Below, piece by piece: positions 54,949 to 64,000 of a stretch of 64,000 bases of DNA. The notes beneath the pieces were generated by a model. It saw only the letters and a program-made list of their open reading frames with translations, was not told the origin of the DNA and made no database searches. Source of the stretch: Cervus elaphus (Eukaryota > Chordata > Mammalia > Artiodactyla > Cervidae); NCBI RefSeq assembly GCF_910594005.1, contig NC_057815.1, forward strand, positions 83,499,552-83,563,551, written 5' to 3'. Position 1 is the stretch's first letter, and every line of letters begins with the position of its first letter. The position numbers were made by a program, and so were the translations under genes.

Positions 54949-55980
54949 AACAATGATAATACAAATTAGACCAAAAGGATATGTCATTATCTCTTCACAA
55001 GGTCGCCTAAAATTAAAAAATAATTTAATAACAAGCATTGACCAGGAGGTTAACCAATAGTAATTCTCATCCATTGGTTGTGGGTATGAGAATCATACAA
55101 CCGTTTTGTGATGAGGAATGGAATGTGTTAATATTCATGTAATGTACTAAATTAACATTCGTTTTTGTGGTTGTAGCTCTGGTGATTGTGATTGTTATTC
55201 TCAGGCTTTTCCTGACTCTTATGGATAACATTTGTCATATTCTTTCACTCAATATCCAGTCATCAGTTTCTATTTTGTACCACATACTGTGGTAGATTCT
55301 AAAAATACAGAGATGGATGAAAAATTGAACTATAACAATTTCAAATTGCATAGTGTTTAATGGAGTTTAATCACTTCTTTTTTTTTCCTATTTTTAATCT
55401 TGTTTCTTCATACAGCTTCATATCATAAAGTTGCTAATATCTATAACTTTTTGAATAATTAATATGTGCCAGGAAAACAAAGAGGATGTCAGCAAAAATA
55501 AAACAAAAAGATTCTGGGAAAGCATAAAGGTTTAAGGATTAACAAGGATTAACAAGTTCTTCCATATTCCTATCCCATTTTACTCTGAAATTTCAGACAT
55601 TCTTTTTTTTGGAAGAGTTCATTTCATACAGCAAGCATAGCAAAATGAAGGAAAATCAGAAAGAAGGAAATTTGCTAAATCTCTCAAAGACTCCTCTTCA
55701 TCCTGTAGAAAATACTACTGTTATTAATCAGGTACTATATTTACCTCTTTAAGTGCCTCATTTATCATCAGGCAATGAATTTCAGCATCCTTTGAATTTT
55801 AATGATGGGAGGAAAATAAAATCCCAAATACTTTAAGATGGCTTCTTCATTCCCATGTTACAAATGAGAAAACCTGAAGCACAAGGAGGCTTAGCGGAAG
55901 GTCTGAAGTTACAAAGTTGACAAGCAACTATGTTTAAACTCTTTATGGATGTGTACTCTTTGCAATCTGCATGTACTCTT
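54949..55980. other. Mostly unassigned; L2 and MIR traces
   Basis: L2-like (minus) 55235-55340 ('cactcaatatccagtcatcagtttctattttgtaccacatactgtgg'); MIR-like (minus) 55840-55935 ('cattcccatgttacaaatgagaaaacctgaagcac'). Confidence 0.4.
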
Positions 55981-55983
55981 TGC

Positions 55984-56180
55984 ATGTCTGACTCTTTGCA
56001 ATCCCATGGACTGTAGCCCACAAGCCTCCTCTGTCCATGGGATTTTCCAGGTAAGAATACTGGAATCCGTTGCCATTTCCTTCTCCAGGGAAATCTTCCC
56101 AACCCATGGATCGAAACTATGTTTCCTGGATGTCCTGCATTGGCAGGTAGATTATTTACAACTGAGCCCCCTGTGAAGCC
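55984..56180 (-). mobile_element. Bov-tA SINE, minus
   Basis: 'atgtctgactctttgcaatcccatgg' to 'actgagccccctgtgaagcc'. The words TGTACTCTTTGCA just upstream are repeated at 55952 and 55973. Confidence 0.9.
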
Positions 56181-56202
56181 ATTGACTCTATATGTGTGCA
56201 TG

Positions 56203-56419
56203 CATGTTAAGTTACTTCAGTTGTGTCCAACTCTTTGTAACCCTGTGGACTATAGCCTGCCAGATTCCTCTGTCCATGGGATTTTCCAGGCCAGAATACT
56301 TGAATCAGCCACCATTCCTTCTTCAGGGGATCTGACCTACCCATGGATCAAACCAGTGTCTCCTGGGTCTCCAGCATGGGTAGGTGGATTTTTTTACCAC
56401 TAAGTCAACTGTGAAGCCC
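56203..56419 (-). mobile_element. Bov-tA SINE, minus, tandem partner
   Basis: 'catgttaagttacttcagttgtgtccaac' to 'actaagtcaactgtgaagccc'. Only ~22 bases separate it from the preceding SINE in the same orientation. Both share the variant 'tgtgaagcc' head end. Confidence 0.9.
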
Positions 56420-56473
56420 TTAAAGCCTTTGTACTCTTATGCTGAATTTTGAAAAATTGTAAGAATTATTCAC

Positions 56474-57156
56474 ATGGGTCCCTTTGACTGTGTGGATCAA
56501 AACAAACTGTGGAAAATTCTTAAAGGGATGGAAATATCAGACCACCTTACCTGCCTCCTGAGAAATCTGCTTGAAGATCAAGCAGCAACAGTTAGAACTG
56601 GACATGGAACAACAGATGGGTTCCAAAACAGGAAAGGAGTATGCCAAGGCTGTATATTGTCACCCTGCTTATTTAACTTATATGCAGAGTACATCATGCA
56701 AAATGCTGGGCTGGATGAAGCACAAGCTGGAATCAAGATTGCCGGGAGAAATATCAATAACCTCAGACAACCCTTATGGCAGAAAGTGAAGAAGAACTAA
56801 AGAGCCTCTTGATGAAAGTGAAAGAGGAGAGTAAAAAAGTTGGCTTAAAACTCAACATTCAGTAAATGAAGATCATGGCATCCGGTCCCATCACTTCATG
56901 GCAAATACATGGGAAAACAATGGAAACAGTGTCAGACTTTATTTTCTTGATGTTCAAAGTCACTGCAGATGGTGACTGCAACCATGAAATTAAAAGATGC
57001 TTGCTCCTTGGAAGAAAAGCTATGACCAACCTAGACAGCTTATTAAAAAGCAAAGACATTACTTTGCCAACAAAGGTCCATCTAGTCAAATCTATGTTTT
57101 TTCCAGTAGTCATGTATGGATGTGAGATTCGGACTATAAAGAAAGCTGAGCACTGA
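56474..57156 (+). pseudogene. BovB RT fragment with catalytic loop deleted
   Basis: 56474-56800 encodes DCVDQNKLWKIL, CLLRNLLEDQAATVRTGHG and GVCQGCILSPCLFNLYAEYI, ending GRNINNLRQPLWQKVKKN. Compared with other copies, ~13 bases covering YADD are missing between 'aacctcaga' and 'acccttatggc', which removes the active site and shifts the frame. 56866-57156 carries the downstream KIMASGPITSWQI and VVMYGCEIRTIKKAEH. Confidence 0.9.
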
Positions 57157-57520
57157 AGAATTGATGCTTTTGAACTGTGGTGTTGGAGAAGACTTGAGAG
57201 CCCCTTGGAATGCAATGAGATCAAAGCAGTCAATCCTCAAGGAAATCAGGCCTGAATATTTGTTGTAAGGACTGATACTGAAGCTGAAGCACCAATGTTT
57301 TGGTCACTTGACTCGAAAAATTGGTCTGAAAAGACCTTGATGCTGGGAAAGATTGAAGGCAGGAGGATAAGGGGACGACAGAAGATGAGATGGTTGGATT
57401 GTATCACCAACTCGATGGACATGAGTTTGAGTAAGCTCCAGGAGTTGGTGATGGACAAGGAAGACTGGCGTGCTTCAGTCCATGGGGTCGCAAAGAGTCA
57501 GACACGACTGAGGGTCCAAA
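56474..57520 (+). mobile_element. BovB, plus, ~1.05 kb
   Basis: It starts inside the RT A-motif region ('tttgactgtgtggatcaaaac') and runs to 'cgcaaagagtcagacacgactgagg'. The usual CTGAACTGAA tail is absent or replaced ('gggtccaaactgac'). Confidence 0.95.
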
Positions 57521-57768
57521 CTGACTCACTGAGATTGCTAAGATATTTTCTGGTTGAGCAAAAGTTTCTGGTGATAGAATCAGGTGACAGATTGTTTTCT
57601 AAGCTAAATAGCTGACCGAGTTATTAAATATTAACTTAAAGTCTCTGCTTTCATACATGGTAACATACTTTCCATTTTATTAGCAACATATCATCCTAGA
57701 AATGGAAAAATAACACTGGGAAACAGATTCCAATACCCCTTCCTCAACAGCAATAATTACACTGAAGT
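57521..57768. other. Unassigned spacer
   Basis: No repeat or gene recognised. Confidence 0.4.
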
Positions 57769-58012
57769 ACTCTCTGTAAAGGGGCTTCCAGGTGCCTCAG
57801 TCGTAAAGAATCTGCCTGCAATGCAGGAGACACAGGATGCGGGTTCATTCCTTGCATGGGGAAGATCCCCTGGAGGAGAAAATGGCTACCCACTCCAGTA
57901 TTCTTGTCTGGAGAATCCCATGGACAGAGGAGACTGGTGGGCTAGAGTCCATGGGGTTGCAAAGAGTTGGACATGACTTAATGACTAAACAACAGCAAGA
58001 CTCCCTGTAAAT
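57769..58012 (+). mobile_element. Bov-tA SINE, plus, 12-base target-site duplication
   Basis: ACTCTCTGTAAA (57769-57780) and ACTCCCTGTAAA (58001-58012) flank a full-length SINE with head 'ggggcttccaggtgcctcag', B box 'gcgggttcattcc' and 3' end 'gacttaatgactaaacaacagc'. Confidence 0.95.
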
Positions 58013-58514
58013 GAAATAGAGGTGGTGTACTTCATCCAAAGAGATAAGGTGCCGGGTATTTGGAGAATCTAATTAAGGAGGAAAGTGAAATGTCTAAAGA
58101 GGAATAATGACAAAGTACGAATCAACAAACTGGCCCTGACACTGCACAGTATTTGGATGAAATAAGTATAGCTCACAAAGTTAGCTTAATGACTTCGTCT
58201 TTTTCCTTTTAAGAAGCATAAGATCTGCTGTAGTAAAAATGCAACAGTTTTGGCTAAGGTATGATATTCTGTGGTGTAAAACTAGGTTAGAGCCATGTAG
58301 ATATAGAAAATCCAGTTTTCAAATATGCAGCAGGTTCTAGTAAAATTTAAGTATTTCGGACATAATGTTGTATTATGACAAAACCAAAATAAAGGAAAAT
58401 TTCTGGAATAATTTTGATCTCTCACGTGATCATGCATAACTGCACACAGAGACAGACCCACATGAATGCACAGAAAGAGTTCCTATCCTCACCGAACTGA
58501 TCATCACCTGGGAG
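58013..58514. other. Unassigned sequence
   Basis: No repeat or gene recognised. Confidence 0.45.
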
Positions 58515-58770
58515 CAGAGGCAGCATAGCATGGATGTTAAGTGGAAAATCTCTACAGCTAAGAAGCTTGGTTTCAAATACCAGTCTTTACTCCTCAGCTG
58601 TGAACATTAGTCAAATCACTTAATCTCTGGGTGCCTCAGTTACCTTTAAAATGAGGAAAATAAAAATAACGTGTTCAGTGTTGTTTAATCTTGAATGATT
58701 TAATTTCTTTAAAGTTTTTAGGACAGTCCTGGAAGGTTGTTGAGTATAACTGTTACTATCATCAATTAAT
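58515..58770 (+). mobile_element. MIR SINE, near full length
   Basis: 'gcagcatagcatggatgttaag', 'gcttggtttcaaataccagtc', 'catcacttaatctctgggtgcctcagttacctttaaaatgagg' and 'ttaggacagtcctggaagg' span head to 3' region. Confidence 0.85.
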
Positions 58771-59697
58771 ACTCTTAAAGAGAGATATGAACCAAATAAT
58801 ATTAATGATATGATAAAGAAAATTAAGGGTATGCTTTGCCATTTTACTTCTCATATCTATATTCACAAATATACTTCATCTGAAGAATCTTGGTTTAAAA
58901 AATATTCAAAAAAATTAAGATTAAAATAGTACAATATCCATTCATGATAACCTCATTTGTCAGCCTTTCAAACACTGAAATGGAGCTGTAGACAACAGCC
59001 TCAAGCACAGTAAACACAGAAGTTGTCCAGGTCAAGATCTTATAGATCTGGTTCTCTGGTGCATCTATATGGAAACATAGAAAGGAATAGAGCAGAGCAG
59101 AAAAGAAATATGTTTGAATTTCTCTGGAGTGTGAGAAGACTTGAGAAATGGGAGAAACATACTCCAGCTTCAAAAAAAAAAAACCTATTGGAATTTAAAG
59201 ACATCTGGTTTTGCCATATTTTTTATATGATTGTTAGTCATGGATTTAAACCAATAAACTCCCAGAGAGATTAAACAGCTTTGCAGCCAGATGCTGAGCT
59301 TGGCGCTTGGCATGTAATAACTTGATGAAGTTACCAACTCTGAAGTGAGCAGGGGAGCCTGCTAGTATTCCTTAGCACCTAGAGACAAAAACAGGGAGAG
59401 TGTGAGTGTTTCACTGCCTCTTGTGTGTGTGTGTCCATGTGTCTTATCATGTCTTTGTGTGTATCTGGGGAGGGAGAGTTGAACATCCTTTAGCTACACA
59501 GTGTTTTGCATCCTTAGGCTAACTGGTAATATAAACTTATAGCTAATGAAAGAGCCACAGGAGAAAATTAGGAGATTCCCTGAGAAACAGAACAAATGCA
59601 AGCTAGAAAGGTCATGGTTTCCAGCTCATGTTGGTTTGCTCTTGATTTTCCTTTTCTCTAAAACACAAATGTCATAAGCACTGCACAGGATTGAAGC
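58771..59697. other. Unassigned sequence
   Basis: No named repeat. Short frames at 58895-59173 (-) and 59023-59274 (+) overlap each other and have no motif. (TG)n-like tract at 59424-59440. Confidence 0.45.
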
Positions 59698-59839
59698 ACA
59701 CCAGGCTTCTCTGTCCATGGAATTCTCCAGGTCAGACTACTGGAGTGGGCAGCCATTCCCTTCTCCAGGGGGTCTTCCTGACCCAGGGTCTCCCACATAG
59801 CAGACAGAGTCTTTACTGTCTAAGCCACCAGGAAAGCCA
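59698..59839 (-). mobile_element. Bov-tA SINE, minus, 3'-truncated
   Basis: 'ccaggcttctctgtccatggaattctcc' to 'ctaagccaccaggaaagcc'; the 'gctcagtcgtgtccgac' end is missing. Confidence 0.9.
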
Positions 59840-59845
59840 TCATAT

Positions 59846-59902
59846 TATTGGGTTGGCCAAAAGGTTCATTCACATCCAGAACGAACCTTTTGGCCAACCC
59901 AA
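59846..59902. mobile_element. Minimal mariner hairpin (55 bp)
   Basis: TTGGGTTGGCCAAAAGGTTC at 59848-59867 is perfectly complementary to 59883-59902. The arms extend to 23 of 24 matches with about 7 bases of loop. TA precedes the left arm (59846-59847); the right flank reads CATA. Confidence 0.9.
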
Positions 59903-60141
59903 CATATTCATTAGGAAATCTTCTCTTCCAATATTACAGTTACAAATCCTCACCATGTGTCTAATGTTTCATAAATAGCATAGCACAAAAGAGGCCAATG
60001 AGAATGTAAGCCAATGAGAAGACATAAGAACAAAAATATAGAAGAGGTTGTTCAAATCGTGGCTTATGCTAGAGCTGATGGACTTTGAGGCCAGTAATGT
60101 AGCCTTGATTTGAAAATTCTTCTCAGTATTCTGTAATAAGC

Positions 60142-60265
60142 TATATGGGGGGAAAAAATCTGAAGACTAAATGTATGTATATGCATAACTGAGTCACTTT
60201 GCTCCACACCTGAAACTAACATGACATTGTAAATCAACTCTGCTCCAACATGAAATAAAACAAAT
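60142..60265 (+). mobile_element. Old L1 3' terminus
   Basis: 'gcataactgagtcactttgctccacacctgaaactaacatgacattgtaaatcaactctgctccaa' is the L1 3' UTR end with an A-rich tail. Confidence 0.9.
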
Positions 60266-60940
60266 AAGAAGGAAAATTCGTAGTAACATTTAATGACACG
60301 CAATGCTTGCTATCAGAGGCTCTTATTCTTACTCTTGACTGGGTCTCTCCATGTCAACAACTACACAGTAGGAAAAAGATGCAGCTCATTATTTGATAAT
60401 GGTGATGACAGTAGAATGTGTTATACAGTATATACCATTGTGATGAGACCTATCATTTGGCACCATCTGAACTGTGGATAACTCATGTCATCAACAATAC
60501 TTCTCCCACCCATGTTTGGGTTACTTCCTTTTTTCCTTAAGGCTGGTGTACACTTCTCCGTGGGCCATACATGTAACACTTCTCTTAAGCTGCATGGTAT
60601 GATTTAATTTGTTATAGTTTGCAGAGGGTGAGGACTAAGGTGGTCTACTAGGTTTGATTATTTTCAGTTCTTATTTCAGTGATATGAATCTAACTTTTGG
60701 CATTTTCTCTATTGGAATAATCTGCAGCCTGGAATATTATTATTATTTCTTTCTTCCAGGAGAAATTATGATATATACATCTGAAAGATTCCCAGGGAAA
60801 GAAAGAATATATTGTAAAAAAGTATCTGGAGGCTTTCTGAGAGGAAAGGAAACAAGAGGACCCGCCATTCTTCAATAATTTTACCACCAACAGCAAAATT
60901 ATCACTGTTGGGAAACATTTTCAGTTCTCAGGACTGGGGG
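60266..60940. other. Unassigned sequence
   Basis: No repeat or gene recognised; the frames at 60293, 60654 and 60690 have no motif. Confidence 0.45.
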
Positions 60941-60943
60941 AGT

Positions 60944-61110
60944 GTCGTTTCCCAGGTGGTGCAGTGGTAGAGAATCCACCAGGTGGAGAAGATCCCCTGG
61001 AGGAGGAAATGGCAACCCACTCCAGCATTCTTGCCTGGAGAATCCCATGGACAGAGGAGCCTGGCGGGCTACAGACCATGGGTTTGCAGAGTCAGACACG
61101 ACTGAGCACA
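60944..61110 (+). mobile_element. Bov-tA SINE, plus, head deletion
   Basis: Head 'gtttcccaggtggtgcagtgg', then ~45 bases of the tRNA-like part including the B box are missing ('gaatccaccaggtggagaagatcccc'). The body is intact to 'cagacacgactgagcac'. Confidence 0.9.
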
Positions 61111-61410
61111 CAGTGCTGGCTGCTGACAGCTGTGACTAGAGGCCAGTGCTGCTACCAAACACCCTACAATGTGCAGATCTCAAAACCAAGAAGTTTCCTT
61201 TATAACATTTCAGTCCTATTGTGGTTGAGAAACCCTCTTGCCATTTAAAGTTAAAAAAACCTGATGTAGTTCGGAGTTGTCATGACATATAAGAAACTCA
61301 GTTCATAGCAATACACGATGTTTTTGCTCATCTGAGCTTGTTAGGTTTTTGAGCCTTATATTCTGGATTCACTAGGTAAGGCTCCGAGCTTTAACTCTAG
61401 ACATTCCATA
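61111..61410. other. Unassigned spacer
   Basis: No repeat or gene recognised. Confidence 0.4.
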
Positions 61411-61890
61411 ATCAGTTCAGTTGCTCAGTCGTGTCCGACTCTTTGTGACCCCATGGACTGCAGCACTCCAGGCCTCCCTGTCCATCACAAACCCTCGGAG
61501 TTTACTCAAACCCATGTCCATCGAGTCAGTGATGCCATCCAACCATCTCATCCTCTGTCGTCCCCTTCTCCTCCTGCCCCCAATCCCTCCCAGCATCAGG
61601 GTCTTTTCCAGTGAGTCAGCTCTTCGCATCAGGTGGCCAAAGTATTGGAGTTTCAGCTTCAGCATGTTCCAATGAACACCCAGGACTGATCTCCTTTAGG
61701 AGGGACTGGTTGGATCTCCTTGCAGCCCAAGGGACTCTCAAGAGTCTTCTCAACACCACAGTTCAGAAGCATCAATTCTTCGGTGCTCAGCTTTCTTCAC
61801 AGTCCAACTCTCACATCCATACATGACCACTAGAAAAACCATAGCCTTGACTAGACAGATCTTTGTTGGCAAAGTAATGTCTCTGCTTTA
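61411..61890 (-). mobile_element. BovB 3' region, minus, little diverged
   Basis: From 'cagttcagttgctcagtcgtgtccgac' to 'gttggcaaagtaatgtctctgctt'. The minus frame 61417-61665 encodes the native C-terminal part (FGHLMRRADSLEKTLMLGG, RGRQRMRWLDGITDSMDM, GVTKSRTRLSN). A ~10-base deletion lies near 61664 where 'catcatt' is shortened. Faces the plus BovB at 62940. Confidence 0.95.
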
Positions 61891-62507
61891 CAAAGTGTAT
61901 CAATTCACATCATACACCAAGAAATGGGTTGATACAAGACACATGGAAACATTGATCTTTGGATTTTCTTTTGAAAGTGTTTCATGATTGATGTATTTCT
62001 CCTAATTAATTTTAGGGGTAATCCCCCCAAAAAAATTCCAAATATAACTTAAGTAAGAGGTCAAATTTCTCATTTCCATGAGCAATTAAATTAGGACTTT
62101 TTGCCTTGTAGGCATAATAAGGCCACATGAGGTCATTTCAAAGGTGACGTTAACTCATCCTTTAAAAATAGTCTTTGGGATGTAGATGTTAAACGTATAT
62201 CCATGAGGTAGAACCAAAATTAAATGAGGGGGCAAGCTTTACAATATTAAAAGAAATATATTGCTAGAATTACTTTTTGACTGTAGATTGGATTGCCTTG
62301 CAGAGAAGTCTTATCTTATGCACTGTTTCATCTTATTCATTGTCCGGTGACTTCAATCACATCCATCCTCTTAGGTGGTATACTTGGCTTAGGCAGCCAA
62401 AAATGTCCCTTCCAGTCTGAAGTTAACAATTCTGATTATATCTCTTAGTTGTGAGAGGACACAGAAGTCAGTAGCAGACACAGAAAGCATGCTTGTGCTA
62501 TCATGAA
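61891..62507. other. Unassigned sequence
   Basis: No repeat or gene recognised. Confidence 0.45.
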
Positions 62508-62720
62508 AAGTGAGAGTTCCAGTTGCTCAGTCACGTCCAACTCTCTGTGACCCCGTGAACTGTAGCCTGCCAGGCTCCTCCATCCATGGGCTTCTCCAGG
62601 TAAGCATACCGGAGTGGGTTGCCAGGCCCTTCTCCAGGGGATCTTTCCAACCCAAGGATTGAACACAGGTCTCCTGCATTGCAGGCAGATTCTTTACTGT
62701 CTGAGGCACCAGGAAAATCC
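62508..62720 (-). mobile_element. Bov-tA SINE, minus
   Basis: 'agttccagttgctcagtcacgtccaac' to 'ctgaggcaccaggaaaatcc'; full length. Confidence 0.95.
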
Positions 62721-62937
62721 TTGTGGATAACAACTAATTACAAATCTTCTGTCACAATTGCTTTTGCAGAATTCAAGGAAGGTCTGATATGGAATCGGGA
62801 TTCATAAATATATGGAGATGGAAATAAAATATGTTTGTGTGCAGGTGCATGTGTGTTTCAATTTCTTTACTGACAGGTATTTGACAGATACAAAAGTCTT
62901 TATTTTTAAGGCTATGATGAATGTGAGATGAGTGCAG

Positions 62938-63806
62938 TAGTACATCATGAGAAATGCTGGGCTGGAAGAAGCACAAGCTGGAATCAAGATTGCCGGGAAA
63001 AATATCAATAACCTCAGATATGCAGATGACACCATCCTTATGGCAGAAAGTGAAGAGGAACTAAAAAGCCTCTTAATGGCTTTGAAAGTGAAAGAGGAGA
63101 GTGAAAAAGTTGGCTTGAAGCTTAACATTCAGAAAACTAAGATCATGGCATCTGGTCCCATCACCTCATGGGAAATAGATGGGGAGACAGTGGAAACAGT
63201 GCCAGACTTTATTTTTTGGGGCCCCAAAATCACTGCAGATGGTGACTGCAGCCATGAAATTAAAAGACGCTTACTCCTTGGAAGGAAAGTTATGACCAAC
63301 CTAGATAGCATATTCAAAAGCAGAGACATTACTTTGCCAACAAAGGTCCGTCTGGTCAAGGCTATGTTTTTTCCAGTGGTCATGTATGGATGTGAGAGGT
63401 GGACTGTGAAGAAAGCTGAGTGCCGAAAAATTGATGCTTTTGAACTGTGGTGTTGGAGAAGACTCTTGAGAGTCCCTTGGACTGCAAGAGATCCAACCAG
63501 TACATCCTGAAGGAGGTAAGTCCTGGATGTTCATTGGAAGGACTGATGCTGAAGCTGAAACTCCAATACTTTGGCCACCTCATGCGAAGAGTTGACTCAT
63601 TGGAAAAGACCCTGATGTTGGGAGGGATTGGGGGCAGGAGGAAAAGAGGACCACAGAGGATGAGATGGTTGGATGGCATCACTGACTCAATGGGCATGAG
63701 TTTGAGTAAACTGCAGAAGTTTGTGATGGACAAGGAGGCCTGGCGTGCTGCGATTCATGGGGTCTCAAACAGTCGGACACGGCTGAGCAACTGAACTGAA
63801 CTGAAC
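62938..63806 (+). mobile_element. BovB, plus, best preserved copy
   Basis: It begins 'agtacatcatgagaaatgctgggctgg' just before YADD and runs uninterrupted to the tail CTGAACTGAACTGAACTGA (63786-63806). Imperfect flanking repeats (about 62921-62932 'gatgaatgtgag' and 63808-63819 'gataaatgtggg') are possible duplications. Few substitutions relative to other copies suggest the most recent BovB in the window. Confidence 0.95.
62947..63794 (+). pseudogene. BovB RT C-terminal half, one indel from open
   Basis: Frame one (62947-63510, 187 codons) has LRYADDTILMAESEEELK with the catalytic YADD intact, LNIQKTKIMASGPITSWEID, KITADGDCSHEIKRRLLLGR and WCWRRLLRVPWTAR. A one-base loss near 63485-63490 ('actgcaagagatcc') shifts it. 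Frame two (63447-63794, 115 codons) continues with LKLQYFGHLMRRVDSLEKTL, RMRWLDGITDSMGMS and HGVSNSRTRLSN to the native stop. The endonuclease and N-terminal RT are absent, so it is inactive. Confidence 0.92.
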
Positions 63807-64000
63807 TGATGATAAATGTGGGACTAAGTTTTACATTAATAGCAAGGGAGACTGTAGGACTTAAAGTCATAGTAAAATAAAAATGACTAACATCAGAATC
63901 TTCCCTAAAAACTGGTTTTAACAGGGGAGGAGACTAAAAAGTAGAAAGAACTATGGTAGTTCAAAGATAATTAGAGGTGAGGATGAAAGTTTCAGGGCTT
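63807..64000. other. Unassigned sequence
   Basis: No repeat or gene recognised before the window ends. Confidence 0.4.

Overview
This window is AT-rich nuclear DNA from a ruminant (Pecora, most likely a bovid such as cattle, sheep, goat or a relative). The diagnosis rests on the repeats: many copies of the RTE-clade LINE BovB, the Bov-tA/BovA SINEs that share its 3' end, two CHR-type SINEs (cetacean-hippo-ruminant lineage), short mariner hairpins of the type common in ruminants, and young artiodactyl L1. Older mammalian layers lie underneath (MIR, L2, L1M, MLT1 ERVL-MaLR LTRs, a Tigger DNA transposon). I found no cellular protein-coding exon, tRNA, rRNA, CpG island or CRISPR array. The window reads as intergenic or deep-intronic sequence. 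Every ORF with a recognisable product is a decayed LINE ORF2 fragment.

Layout. 1-8.9 kb: mostly unassigned sequence with one 1.8 kb BovB (+), a CHR SINE, MIRs and an L2. 8.9-12 kb: one old minus-strand L1 interrupted by four SINEs and a mariner. 12-14.4 kb: L2 with a nested MIR, then unique sequence. 14.4-16.3 kb: a BovB with an inverted 5' half, itself hit by a tiny L1. 16.8-17.3 kb: an old L1, also 5'-inverted. 17.3-19.4 kb: unassigned. 19.6-20.8 kb: an MLT1 LTR whose middle is replaced by about 0.9 kb of unrecognised sequence ending in a BovB/BovA-like 3' tail. 21-23.1 kb: two BovBs (-). 23.7-28.8 kb: SINEs, old L1, a young twin-primed L1 with exact target-site duplications, and a Tigger. 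29-43 kb: mixed unique DNA, MIR/L2, old L1 with a nested BovB, two mariners and a complete MLT1 LTR. 43-45 kb: old L1 5' region with nested BovB and L1. 47.7-50.5 kb: two BovBs arranged 5' end to 5' end. 52-64 kb: further L1, SINE, MIR, mariner and BovB copies, ending with the best-preserved BovB (reverse-transcriptase C-terminal half, broken by one small indel).

The 'genes' here interact as parasites. BovB supplies reverse transcriptase, and its 3' end is shared by the BovA/Bov-tA SINEs, so those SINEs are thought to be mobilised by BovB. L1 supplies the poly(A)-tailed insertions. I see no new gene system. The best candidate for something undescribed is the composite insertion at about 19.76-20.67 kb, followed by the group of three 5'-inverted LINE insertions, one of them a BovB.
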